From positions 1 to 64,000 of the forward strand of contig JADJSY010000026.1 of NCBI GenBank assembly GCA_016711435.1: a stretch of 64,000 nt of DNA, written 5' to 3'. Both the position numbers and the translations under genes were made by a program. Under the pieces are notes generated by a model. It was not told the origin of the DNA. It did no database searches and saw nothing but the letters and a program-made list of their open reading frames with translations. The stretch comes from Lewinellaceae bacterium (GTDB lineage Bacteria > Bacteroidota > Bacteroidia > Chitinophagales > Saprospiraceae). Numbering within the stretch: position 1 is the stretch's first letter; each line of letters opens with the position of its first letter. Of this stretch, positions 36,635-44,926 are shown piece after piece.

Positions 36635-36921
36635 AGTTTAAGCAGTTATAGTTATCATTATTGGTTATTAGTGCTGATGACCAATCAGGTATAATCAATA
36701 ACCTAATATATTGCGAAGTATGTACGAGCAAGGCGGTATTTCTCTGAATATTTTATCAGCCCCTGCATTACCTCATTTTTATGGATGTTGCAAACGGGAG
36801 CAAAATCACGTTTGCCGCAAATACATCGGCCAAAATTACGCGCCAGGTGTGTAAAAATTTTAAATCTTAAATCAAATCAGCAATCTTAAATCATGTAATC
36901 GGAATTCGCAAATAAAAATGC
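36635..36921. other. Non-coding spacer with weak repeats
   Basis: 287 bp without a supportable gene. It holds GTTATTAGTGCTGATGACCA/ATAACC-type words at 36645-36710 and AATCTTAAATCAAATCAGCA words at 36855-36900, which resemble the arms of the 84-bp palindrome at 55832. No promoter stands out. Confidence 0.5.
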
Positions 36922-38031
36922 CTACCATCCCCATCCCACCCGCAGATCAAACACATCCGCACGGTGCCGGTGCGCTTTCAGGCTGCTGCCAAGTAAAAAA
37001 TGCCTGCCGAAGCGGTAATAGAGGCTGTAACGCTGGTAAACGGGATCGATATCGCCGGAAGGGTTGTACAGGTAAGCGCCGAAGTGGATATTGAATCTGA
37101 CCCGGCTGATGAGCAGTTCGTGGCCGAGCAGCAGGCTGCCTTTCCAGGCGCTTTTGTTCATGCCCTGCCGGTTCAGAATTTCCCGGGCATAGCCGTCATA
37201 CACCCATTCCGTACCGAGGCTGAGGCCGCTCATGCGCCCAACGCGCCGACCTGCCATGACCATTGTGCCGACTTGCCCGCACAGTTTGTTTTCGGGAAAA
37301 ACATCGGTGGCTGTGGCTGTTTTCAAGGTGCCGATGGCTGTCAGGTAGGCGTAGTTTTTTCTTTGTTGTTTCCAGTCCTCGTTTCTAGGAGGCCGACGGA
37401 TAATAACAGGCTGGAAATGGTAGTGAAAACCTGCATTCCAGGTCGGGAAATTCATGCCTTTGTTGGGCAGTTTCATGCCGCCGTTGGAAATGTGGTTGTA
37501 ATTGAACCCGGCGGACATTTCCCAGGATGGGCTCCATTTATAATGCAAGTAGGCCTTGAGCATCACGGGAAAACTAAGCGGAAAACTAAAAAACAGGTTT
37601 GTCGGGTTGGTTTCCGCGTCGTACACCTTGCTGAGATAGGAAAGTCCGACGCCCATCTGAAAGGAGCCGTATAAACGTCCCCAGGGGCGTATCATCGGCT
37701 CGACAAAAGGCACGGCATTGATGCAATACCCGAGTACCTCGGGATTGTCGAAATGGATGTACTGCAACACAAAACCGCGTTTGGCTACCAGGCCCGAATT
37801 GCGGGTATATTTTTCGCTGCTCAGCAACCACTGCCCACTGATTTCAAAGCCGCGCGGATGCGATTGCGCCACATTGATGATGTCCCGCGAATGTGGAATG
37901 ATAAAACCGTAATGCAGCCGCGCACCCAGCACAAACGGGTCGCGCGCGCTGGAGTCAACAGCTTGTGCCGGGAGGGTGTGCAGCTCCGCCAAAAGCAGGG
38001 CGGCCAGGGTGATCCATCGAAAGGAAAACAA
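36922..38031 (-). CDS. Acyloxyacyl hydrolase / PagL-like lipid A 3-O-deacylase
   Basis: 369-residue outer-membrane barrel. Signal MFSFRWITLAALLLAELHTL and then beta strands with amphipathic pattern. The catalytic region FNYNHISNGGMKLPNKGMNF contains the HxSN motif of PagL (His and Ser of the triad) and a downstream acid. Members remove the 3-O acyl chain of lipid A, reducing endotoxicity. Longer than Pseudomonas PagL (about 170 residues); the Bacteroidota variants have an added N-terminal part. Ends with the aromatic VGWGW of a barrel. Confidence 0.78.
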   Translation of the reverse strand: MFSFRWITLAALLLAELHTLPAQAVDSSARDPFVLGARLHYGFIIPHSRDIINVAQSHPRGFEISGQWLLSSEKYTRNSGLVAKRGFVLQYIHFDNPEVLGYCINAVPFVEPMIRPWGRLYGSFQMGVGLSYLSKVYDAETNPTNLFFSFPLSFPVMLKAYLHYKWSPSWEMSAGFNYNHISNGGMKLPNKGMNFPTWNAGFHYHFQPVIIRRPPRNEDWKQQRKNYAYLTAIGTLKTATATDVFPENKLCGQVGTMVMAGRRVGRMSGLSLGTEWVYDGYAREILNRQGMNKSAWKGSLLLGHELLISRVRFNIHFGAYLYNPSGDIDPVYQRYSLYYRFGRHFLLGSSLKAHRHRADVFDLRVGWGW

Positions 38032-38035
38032 TTAA

Positions 38036-38215
38036 GTAGTTATCGGTTGAGTTATCATTATCAACACTGATAACTAATAATGTGGGTAAAAGACGCGAAG
38101 CGCAAAGTTTCCGCGGGGGGGCGGCCCGGAAAAAACAGGCGGGCGGCCGGGCGGGGTGGTTTATCCCTCAAAGCAAAGTTTGCGCCGCTTTTACCCAATC
38201 ATTAATAACGGATAA
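38036..38215. repeat. ATAAC words plus GC-rich inverted repeat
   Basis: 38036-38080 is a partial head-plus-ATAAC element (TTATCAACACTGATAACTAA). Beyond it, TGGGTAAAAGACGCGAAGCG (38083 on) faces GCGCCGCTTTTACCCA (ending near 38198) around a G-rich segment 38115-38160. The G-rich part is unlike neighbouring sequence and may be a sequencing problem. Confidence 0.55.
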
Positions 38216-40732
38216 CTATTTCTGCACTGCCAAAAGTTGCATCAAACGCTCGCCCCCAGCGGTTACTTGCACCCAATACAGGCCTGGAGCAAGTCCTGTC
38301 AGTTCAAGCGATTGTTGCCAGCGCTCTTCCGTTTTTTCAAATGGGCGGTTGAATACTTCCCGGCCCAGCGCATCGAACATACGCACCTGCATACTGCCCC
38401 GGTATTCCGAGGTAAGCTGTATCTGCGTCGCATCCAGTGCCGGGTTGGGCGCTAAGGAATATTGACCAGATTTCAGCTGCGTTGCAACCGAAACCACACC
38501 GTGCGAGCAGTCCGTTTTGACTACCCAGGCATCCTGCAAGCTAAAACTTCCATTGAGCGATGCAACAAAAATAACATTTCCATCGGAAGTTTTGTCGGCA
38601 GTGCCCGCCGTGGGGAAAGTGCCGTCTGTTCCGTACGATTGATTGACCACGAGATTGCCGTCTGCGTCTGCTTTACTGACACTGATACGGCTGCGAAAAA
38701 TACTGGAAAAAGCATTGAGGTTGGCCGGCGGGGCCGCAAACCCGCCGACAAAACAACAGCCGCCGTCGGAGTCGGGCAGCACGGTGGTAGCCTCCCAGTA
38801 GGTTCCGGCGCCTTTGCTGTGCTGTTTAAGCCACAGGATGTTCCCATCGGAGTCTGCTTTTAGCAGTAGCGCCTTCGCTTCAAGGGCAGCGGGGTTGACC
38901 GAGATGCCTCCGGCAAACAAGTTGCCGTTAGCCGCTTGTTGCACACTGACAAAACGACTGAAAACGGAGGCCGGGTAGGTTTTATCCCACAAAACATTGC
39001 CATTGTTATCCGTGCGGAACATCCAGGCAGTATTGTTTTTTTGGCCTACCACGGCAAAACCGCCATCGCTGAGGACTACAATGTCTATGAGTTCCTCGCC
39101 GTCGTAATTTTTTTCCCACACCAGATTGCCGCTGTTGTTCAGCCTGAACAAAGTAGGCGTAGGGGCATCGCCATCATAATCACGCGTGTAACAAACGATA
39201 AACCCGCCTCCCGGAATAGCGCGTACCCGAAAATACTCCGGCAGGTAGTTTTCCGCTACCACTAAGGTTCGGTCAAAAATGGAATCGCCCTGCGGACTGA
39301 ACTGAAGCAGGCGTAAATCGCCTTGGTAATCGCTCGTGGCTGCCAATACAATAATGTTACCTGCCGCATCTACATCCACCGACCCCGGCTCGGCATCATC
39401 AAAAGAGCCTAATCCCAGTGAAACAGTTTTTTCCCAAAGTATATCGCCTTGCTCGTCGGCTTTGAGTAGCCAGAGATCGTCGTCGCCGAAAGTATTTTCT
39501 TTAGTTCCCAGCATAACAAATCCGCCATCAGGCAACGAAACAATTGATTTTCCGGTTTCTGCATCCGGCAGGCCGGTCTCGCCGAAAGTTTGCTGCCAGC
39601 TAATGGCGGGCGTGGCGAGGTTGTCAAAAAACGCTGCGAAATAATCTTCCTGCTGCAAAAAAGTGGCATTGTGTATATAAAAACACTGTGTTTCATTGGG
39701 AAACAGGAAGCGCGGCATGGACTGGGGCGAGAACGTCAAACCCAGCCCGGTAGAATCCTGCGGCGTACCCAGCTGTGAATACCTGCGAAAAACCATAGCC
39801 GAAGAAGTTGCGACACCTACCCGGATGTTGTCTCCCGGAAAAACCTGCAGGTTTGCGCCATAGGCAAAACCGGCTACCCTTCGGTGCCATTCCAGCATGC
39901 CGATCAGATTGATTCTGATCAAAAAAGTGCCGTTATTACCTTGCGCCAGGAAAACCACGCCATTGGCGGTGGTTTGTAAATCATATACGGCATTGGTTAC
40001 TTCGCCGAATTGCGCCCCCAGTCCTGTGACGGGAACAGACCATTGCGGGTTAAACAGATTACTGTATTTCTTCAGCACCGGAGTTCCTCCAAAAAAGCCT
40101 TCGGATAAAAGGGCAATGAAGCCCCCGTCAGTCGTTGGCCTGATTTTGATGTTGTCGACGTCACTGGTTGTTATTTCCGAGGCATAATTCACCAGCACCC
40201 CGTTTGGGTCATAAAGCGCCCGGAAAATAACAGATTTGTGGGCAGCATTTGTCGTAAATCCCATCACAACGACATTGCCATTTGCCATTTGGCAAAGCCC
40301 GAGCGCTACATCGGAAGCCGGCGTCGAAACAGACTGGCGCCAAAGCGAGTCGCCGTTTTCATTTAATTTCAGCAGCCAGGCGTCAAAACTTCCGTCCTGC
40401 GGATTAACACCGTATCCGGTGAAGAAATAACCACCGCCGGCAGCAGGAATGAGTCCGGTCAATACATCCAGGTCGGCGCCGCCGTATGTCTTGAACCACG
40501 CATCCGAGCCGTCAGCATTGATCTTGTGGAGGAACATATCGTAGGCGCCAAGGCCATCCGATTCCGTGTTGCCCCCCAGCAGCAGACCGCCGTCTGTTGT
40601 TGTAACAGCATCTGATACCTGTTCGTAGTCTTTACTTTCGGTGCCGTATCGACGTTCAAAAATAACCTGGGCGTTGAGCGTGATCTGGGCAAATGTCAGG
40701 GTAAAAAGCAACGTAAAGGCGGTCTTTTTCAT
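38216..40732 (-). CDS. T9SS-secreted repeat protein (delta-60/beta-propeller-like)
   Basis: 838-residue exported protein. Signal MKKTAFTLLFTLTFAQITLN; then about ten units of about 50 residues of the form GGFxxxGxxx-W-K-L-D-xxGNxxW, such as TTDGGLLLGGNTESDGLGAY, LLKLNENGDSLWRQSV, LPDGGFVMLGTKENTFGDDD and WLLKADEQGDILWEKTV. This repeat family (WG/delta-60-like) makes a beta-propeller and is common in surface adhesins. The C-terminal tail YSLAPNPALDATQIQLTSEY to the end is a T9SS type A sorting domain. Partner and ligand unknown. Confidence 0.85.
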   Translation of the reverse strand: MKKTAFTLLFTLTFAQITLNAQVIFERRYGTESKDYEQVSDAVTTTDGGLLLGGNTESDGLGAYDMFLHKINADGSDAWFKTYGGADLDVLTGLIPAAGGGYFFTGYGVNPQDGSFDAWLLKLNENGDSLWRQSVSTPASDVALGLCQMANGNVVVMGFTTNAAHKSVIFRALYDPNGVLVNYASEITTSDVDNIKIRPTTDGGFIALLSEGFFGGTPVLKKYSNLFNPQWSVPVTGLGAQFGEVTNAVYDLQTTANGVVFLAQGNNGTFLIRINLIGMLEWHRRVAGFAYGANLQVFPGDNIRVGVATSSAMVFRRYSQLGTPQDSTGLGLTFSPQSMPRFLFPNETQCFYIHNATFLQQEDYFAAFFDNLATPAISWQQTFGETGLPDAETGKSIVSLPDGGFVMLGTKENTFGDDDLWLLKADEQGDILWEKTVSLGLGSFDDAEPGSVDVDAAGNIIVLAATSDYQGDLRLLQFSPQGDSIFDRTLVVAENYLPEYFRVRAIPGGGFIVCYTRDYDGDAPTPTLFRLNNSGNLVWEKNYDGEELIDIVVLSDGGFAVVGQKNNTAWMFRTDNNGNVLWDKTYPASVFSRFVSVQQAANGNLFAGGISVNPAALEAKALLLKADSDGNILWLKQHSKGAGTYWEATTVLPDSDGGCCFVGGFAAPPANLNAFSSIFRSRISVSKADADGNLVVNQSYGTDGTFPTAGTADKTSDGNVIFVASLNGSFSLQDAWVVKTDCSHGVVSVATQLKSGQYSLAPNPALDATQIQLTSEYRGSMQVRMFDALGREVFNRPFEKTEERWQQSLELTGLAPGLYWVQVTAGGERLMQLLAVQK

Positions 40733-40881
40733 GGTCTTTGAATGATTTTATACGTCCAATTTATTTGGTGAGCAAGACAAATGTCGACAACACACCCGAA
40801 GGCGAAAAGTCTGGCGTCCGTGAACTTTACAAAATCCCGGTTTTAACGGAAACCGGGGAAAGCAGTCCCGGAAAATGGTGG

Positions 40882-40913
40882 TTGGAGATAGATTCCTTTT
40901 TTTTCTATATTTG
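40882..40913 (+). promoter_or_regulatory. Promoter of the 129-residue protein
   Basis: TTG at 40882-40884 and TATATTTG at 40906-40913, a good match to the Bacteroidota consensus, 40 nt before the ATG at 40954. Confidence 0.55.
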
Positions 40914-40953
40914 TTCATTCAATCACCAACACAAACATTCAAACTCCGACCTT

Positions 40954-41343
40954 ATGCAACAAGCCAATCTTTTTACTTTACACAACGCCACCCTTAAAGT
41001 CTCCTACTCCGCCAGCAGCCTGGATGGCAAACCCCAACTGAGCTACCAAAAGGGCGCCATTTCACTGAATTTCCGGGGTAGCCAGGTTCGGCACAAACCA
41101 ACGGAAATCGGTATATTGATATCTGTCACGCTGAAAACGGTACCCGATTCGCGCACCGTAGTTTTCAGCCTGCTGCTGCCCTTGGTCAACGTGCCCGATG
41201 ATCGCCCAAGCATCCCGGTCAGCATCAAAGCCATCGAGACGACGAACCGTACCAGCATCGCGGGACCAAAATTGGTGAAAGGTCAGGTGCAGACATACAA
41301 GGTTTATTCGCTGAAAGGCTCAGCGCAGAGTGTGTTGTTTTGA
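40954..41343 (+). CDS. Conserved-looking small protein of unknown function
   Basis: 129 residues starting at 40954 (MQQANLFTLHNATLKVSYSA), directly after a consensus promoter; the longer reading from 40738 is not accepted because it would cross that promoter. It has no signal peptide or membrane helix. Alternating polar-hydrophobic strands (KGAISLNFRGSQVRHKPTEI; VTLKTVPDSRTVVFSLLLPL) suggest a beta-sandwich. I recognise no family. It ends at an inverted repeat. Confidence 0.7.
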   Translation: MQQANLFTLHNATLKVSYSASSLDGKPQLSYQKGAISLNFRGSQVRHKPTEIGILISVTLKTVPDSRTVVFSLLLPLVNVPDDRPSIPVSIKAIETTNRTSIAGPKLVKGQVQTYKVYSLKGSAQSVLF

Positions 41344-41353
41344 GCAGGGATGA

Positions 41354-41430
41354 GGAATGAGGGATGAAAATAGCCACTCTAATGAGCCAAATTATTCACT
41401 TTTCGAGTGGCTATTTTCATTCCTCATCCC
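41354..41430. repeat. GATGAGG-word hairpin after the 129-residue gene
   Basis: Arms 41354-41379 and 41405-41430, 26 bp with two mismatches, combining GGAATGAGGGATGA words with a locus-specific core AAAATAGCCACTC. Same architecture as 20261-20357 and also between convergent genes, so probably a bidirectional terminator. Confidence 0.75.
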
Positions 41431-41447
41431 TCATTCCTCATTCCTTT

Positions 41448-43358
41448 TTAAAACACCTTCAGCACATCTTTACTCGCGTAATACACCCGTCGCTGAATCT
41501 CATCAACCTGGTACACGGGTCGCGCATCGTCAAAAATCAATTTGTCGGCTTCTGCGCCCGTATCTTTATTGACTTTTACGAGTACGTTGGCGCCCTTGTC
41601 TTTGGTAAAATACCAGGCGAAGTCGCGCGATTGTTTGAACGCCTCCACCCGTGCGGGGGGCATCAGGGCAGTGGCAAATTCGAGGGCATCGGCAGCGGCC
41701 CATTGGCGTTCGGCTTTTTTGAGTTCCGTATTGCCTGCGCCCGGTGGCAACAGTCCTGCGGAAGCGCGCTCCGCTTTCCACGCGCCAGTTCCGGCGTTGC
41801 GGCCGGCTTTACAATTGAGCAATGCCTGGCTGGTAGCCAATTCAGCATAAACCATATCCAAAAACATGCCTTGCACATCGAATGGGCGCACGTAATAGCG
41901 GTGCGTTAGGGCTTCTGAAGCCCTTTCCAGCACAATAAATTCTTTGGGGCTACTCATGAAGTACGCATTTTCACGAAATTCAATGGTATGAAAAGCCGGC
42001 AGGTTTTCAAAATCATCTTTGAAGGAGCGAACCACCTGTTGATTTTTATCGGGATTCACCAAGTGCAACCTGTTGTCGTGCAAGATGATTAGATTTTGTA
42101 AAGAATCATCGTAGGCAATCCGGCTGCCGGCATTCAGTGACATACGCCATTTTTTCATGCCCGAACCTTTGGCGGGGCGGAATCGCACCCGTTCGGCATC
42201 CACCAGCACCTTGCCTTTGGCGTACTGGTACACATCCATGTTGCCTTCTTCGGGCAGATCATCTGCGTCCTCGTCGTCTGTTTCCACCATCTGAGGTTTT
42301 TTCCATATAGCTGTTCCACTTTTGTCGAGTTGCATGGTTTTGTAACCCGATTCGAAGGTAACGAGGTAGCCTTTCTCATTGGGCTGGATTTCCACGACGC
42401 GTTTGCCTTTGAAATCGTCCTTCCAGAGCGCTTCCCCGGTAGTGTATTTGTAAATATTGCAGCCGTTTTTCCAGACAACCGTCAAAAAATCGGGATGCGC
42501 ATCCGCCCACCGGATATTCTGGTCTGCTTTAATGTCGTCTTTCCAAGATTCCTTCCCTGTTTTAAGGTCGAAGGCCTGCATTTTGGCGCTTCTATATTTG
42601 GTGACATATCGCACCGAAACGGGTGAGTTGCCAATACCGGTCACGAGGGCCTTGACGGTAATTACTTTTTTCCCATCGGGGCTGAGCATCACTTCGGCAG
42701 GATCCGCTTTTTCGATCCACAGCAATTTGCCCTGCGGAGAAATGACTGCCAGATTTTTTCGGTAGCGATATATCAGGTGGTGGTCGGAACTTACCAAAGT
42801 GGTGTATAGCGGCACGTCGACGTGTTCTTCTTCCGGCTCCTCGTTCATGCCCGTGACCAACGAGGGTTTCATTACATCGGTTTCCCATGCTACCCGGGCA
42901 TCTTTCATACCGATCAGATAAAGTCGCAACATGCCACCGGTAGCCGTGACGCGCACAAGTACACTGTTTAGTGCAGGAATAACTTCATAATCGTCAATGT
43001 ATTTGTAATTGTTTTTGTCCTTGCTGATGACTGCCGTGCCGCTGCGGCTTTCGATCACATTGTTGTTAATCAGGACAAAAGGCGTGCCTGCCATGTTGTA
43101 AAAATCATACCCTTCGGCGGCGGAAATGATTTTGGCGGCCTTGCGTTCCACCGTCCAGGCCACTTTTTGGCCAGTGGGATCAATACCGATATAGGCTTTA
43201 TCCGTTTGTACGATGGGAACGCCGGTGAGTTGCTGGAGGATAATCTGTTGGGCTTTTCCGGTTAAATTAACTGACCAGTCGGCTGAACGTTGCGCGAATG
43301 AGGGGGAGGTAATGGCAAATAAGATTGCCAGTGCAAAAAACGGGGTTGGTCGTTTCAT
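41448..43358 (-). CDS. Secreted PQQ-like beta-propeller protein
   Basis: 636 residues from 43358 (MKRPTPFFALAILFAITSPS), a good signal peptide; the longer reading from 43400 lacks one. Repeats such as GQKVAWTVERKAAKII, RVAWETDVMKPSLV, QGKLLWIEKAD, TGKESWKDDIK, TGEALWKDDFK and SGTAIWKKPQMV are the A-W-docking motifs of PQQ-type propellers (compare BamB). No quinone-ligand set is visible, so it is more likely a scaffold than an alcohol dehydrogenase. A C-terminal helical segment (LKKAERQWAAADALEFATAL) is unusual. It does not have a T9SS tail. Confidence 0.8.
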   Translation of the reverse strand: MKRPTPFFALAILFAITSPSFAQRSADWSVNLTGKAQQIILQQLTGVPIVQTDKAYIGIDPTGQKVAWTVERKAAKIISAAEGYDFYNMAGTPFVLINNNVIESRSGTAVISKDKNNYKYIDDYEVIPALNSVLVRVTATGGMLRLYLIGMKDARVAWETDVMKPSLVTGMNEEPEEEHVDVPLYTTLVSSDHHLIYRYRKNLAVISPQGKLLWIEKADPAEVMLSPDGKKVITVKALVTGIGNSPVSVRYVTKYRSAKMQAFDLKTGKESWKDDIKADQNIRWADAHPDFLTVVWKNGCNIYKYTTGEALWKDDFKGKRVVEIQPNEKGYLVTFESGYKTMQLDKSGTAIWKKPQMVETDDEDADDLPEEGNMDVYQYAKGKVLVDAERVRFRPAKGSGMKKWRMSLNAGSRIAYDDSLQNLIILHDNRLHLVNPDKNQQVVRSFKDDFENLPAFHTIEFRENAYFMSSPKEFIVLERASEALTHRYYVRPFDVQGMFLDMVYAELATSQALLNCKAGRNAGTGAWKAERASAGLLPPGAGNTELKKAERQWAAADALEFATALMPPARVEAFKQSRDFAWYFTKDKGANVLVKVNKDTGAEADKLIFDDARPVYQVDEIQRRVYYASKDVLKVF

Positions 43359-43583
43359 TGGAGGAGAGGTGAACTGTGAATAATTGGTTTTTAGATACAT
43401 GGCCTGATAAAGTCAAAAAGAACATATACAGTATGTCAGAAAACAACGAATCGTGAATCGAAATAGTGTAGTGTTTTTCTTTTGGTAAGTCCCGCTCTGC
43501 ATATTACCTTAGAGTCCTGTAAAATTTGGGAATTGATAAATGGTTATCGCTCAACTTTCTCCACTTCTCAACGTTGACTATAT

Positions 43584-43946
43584 ATGTCAAAAGAAACGAA
43601 CCAGGAATCATCGTTCGAGCGCCTGCTCGAAAAGACCCTGCAACACCTGGAAACCCGTTGGGAATTTATTTCCCTGACGGCAACTGAAAAATTGTCCGGG
43701 GCCGCTTTCATGTTCAGCAAATTACTGATCATAAGTGTTTTTGCCCTTATCATTCTCTTTTTCATCAGCATTGGTTTTGCTATCTGGTTAGGCGATTATA
43801 TAGGTAGTCGGGCAGGCGGTTTTGCTTTGGCCGGACTCATTTTTGTGCCCTTCGCAGTGGCCGCTTATATCTGGGTTCCCCCATTTGTACGCACCAAAAC
43901 CATTCAAAATATCCTCCAAGATGACGATACTGAAAACAACAGCTGA
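43584..43946 (+). CDS. Phage holin-family-like small membrane protein (stress envelope)
   Basis: 120-residue protein: N-terminal helix (FERLLEKTLQHLETRWEFIS), then two long hydrophobic helices at about residues 45-70 and 75-100 (LLIISVFALIILFFISIGFA; GGFALAGLIFVPFAVAAYIW). This matches the Holin-X (PF07332) pattern, found widely in non-phage stress and envelope clusters. First of three genes on the plus strand; the next start (43921) overlaps its end by 26 nt. No other phage genes are present. Confidence 0.72.
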   Translation: MSKETNQESSFERLLEKTLQHLETRWEFISLTATEKLSGAAFMFSKLLIISVFALIILFFISIGFAIWLGDYIGSRAGGFALAGLIFVPFAVAAYIWVPPFVRTKTIQNILQDDDTENNS

Positions 43947-44370
43947 TGTAGACTCCCTCAGCGAACTGCTGAGGCGGAAAGCGGCTTTAAAAGCAAAAGT
44001 GGACGCTGAACAGGAGGAACTCAAGGAGGTCTGGCAAGAGGTTCGGGGCGACCTGCAGCCGAAGAAAATTGTCGGCAGAGCCATTAATTCCATGCTGGGG
44101 CTGTCTGACAAACCCGATGATGGCGCTGATGAGGCAGCACTTGGTTTCGCCTCCCGTCTGAAAGGCCCCCTTCGGGTGGCTACTGATCTGTTGATACGCG
44201 ACCCGCGGGTGGCCATGCTGCTCAAAGTGGTGACGCCCCTCACCATCGCTTACCTGCCGGGCTTAACCCGAAAAGTAAAATCTTTGCCCCCCGTTAAAAG
44301 AGGACTGATAGGCGTACTGCGCAGAGGAGTGGCAGGACTGCGGAAAAAACTGAAAAAAAATGATGAATGA
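43921..44370 (+). CDS. Small helical protein, envelope-stress cluster
   Basis: 149 residues from ATG 43921 (MTILKTTADVDSLSELLRRK), inside the end of the upstream gene and translationally coupled to it. The first half is a charged coiled coil (ALKAKVDAEQEELKEVWQEV), the second a hydrophobic patch (VAMLLKVVTPLTIAYLPGLT) and a basic tail. Family not recognised. Its position between a holin-like and a YtxH-like gene suggests a shared role in envelope stress. Confidence 0.7.
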   Translation: MTILKTTADVDSLSELLRRKAALKAKVDAEQEELKEVWQEVRGDLQPKKIVGRAINSMLGLSDKPDDGADEAALGFASRLKGPLRVATDLLIRDPRVAMLLKVVTPLTIAYLPGLTRKVKSLPPVKRGLIGVLRRGVAGLRKKLKKNDE

Positions 44371-44519
44371 TTAACGTTGAATAAATTGCTTCACTCGAAC
44401 ATCTGACTATAATTTTTAAACAATTGAAAATCAAGTGATTGAATTTTGAAACACTAATGCCTGAGTGATCTCCCCATTCATCGTTTATCATTCATCATTC
44501 ATCATTAAAATATACTACT

Positions 44520-44726
44520 ATGAAAAAGCGCGATGTATTAGAATACCTGTTAAGCGGCGCGCTGTTGGGCGGCGGCATCTATTTCCTGTTTTATACCGAA
44601 CGGGGCCGTCAGTTGCGGGAAAAACTGATTCATACGGCTACGGATAAAATTGACGAGTGGCTGGAAGAACTGGAAGAGGAACTCGCCAAAGCGGAGGCGG
44701 ATATTCTTGCGAAAGAAAATGCCTGA
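44520..44726 (+). CDS. YtxH-like small membrane protein
   Basis: 68 residues: a glycine-rich helix LEYLLSGALLGGGIYFLFYT followed by RGRQLREKLIHTATDKIDEW and an acidic amphipathic helix. GxxxGG then TERGRQLREK is the YtxH (PF12732) pattern, a general-stress protein motif in many phyla. It is too short to have an enzymatic role. Lies 150 nt after the coiled-coil gene; the spacer contains ATTCATCATTCATCATT words. Confidence 0.65.
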   Translation: MKKRDVLEYLLSGALLGGGIYFLFYTERGRQLREKLIHTATDKIDEWLEELEEELAKAEADILAKENA

Positions 44727-44732
44727 GTTGGT

Positions 44733-44840
44733 TATCGGTTATCTGTTATTAGTTATCCATGGTGATAAAACCCTTGGCTTAATCCAAATATTAAAGCCAG
44801 GGTTATCACCTTAAACCCTGATCAACCCTAATAACCAGAT
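44733..44840. repeat. ATAAC words and hairpin before the fatty-acid gene
   Basis: GGTTATCGGTTATCTGTTAT words at 44733-44760, then GGTGATAAAACCCTTGGCTT (44761-44780) facing AAGCCAGGGTTATCACC (44794-44810). Confidence 0.6.
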
Positions 44841-44926
44841 AAACAACATAAACTTTTTATCAGGTTTCTCTCCGAAATCCTACCTTCGCCCAACGAATTT
44901 TCGCTGACGATCTATAACCATTATTT

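Noticed and set aside
43584..43946. Prophage indicated by a holin
   Set aside because: Holin-X-type proteins are common in stress clusters; no phage structural, lysis or integrase genes are nearby.
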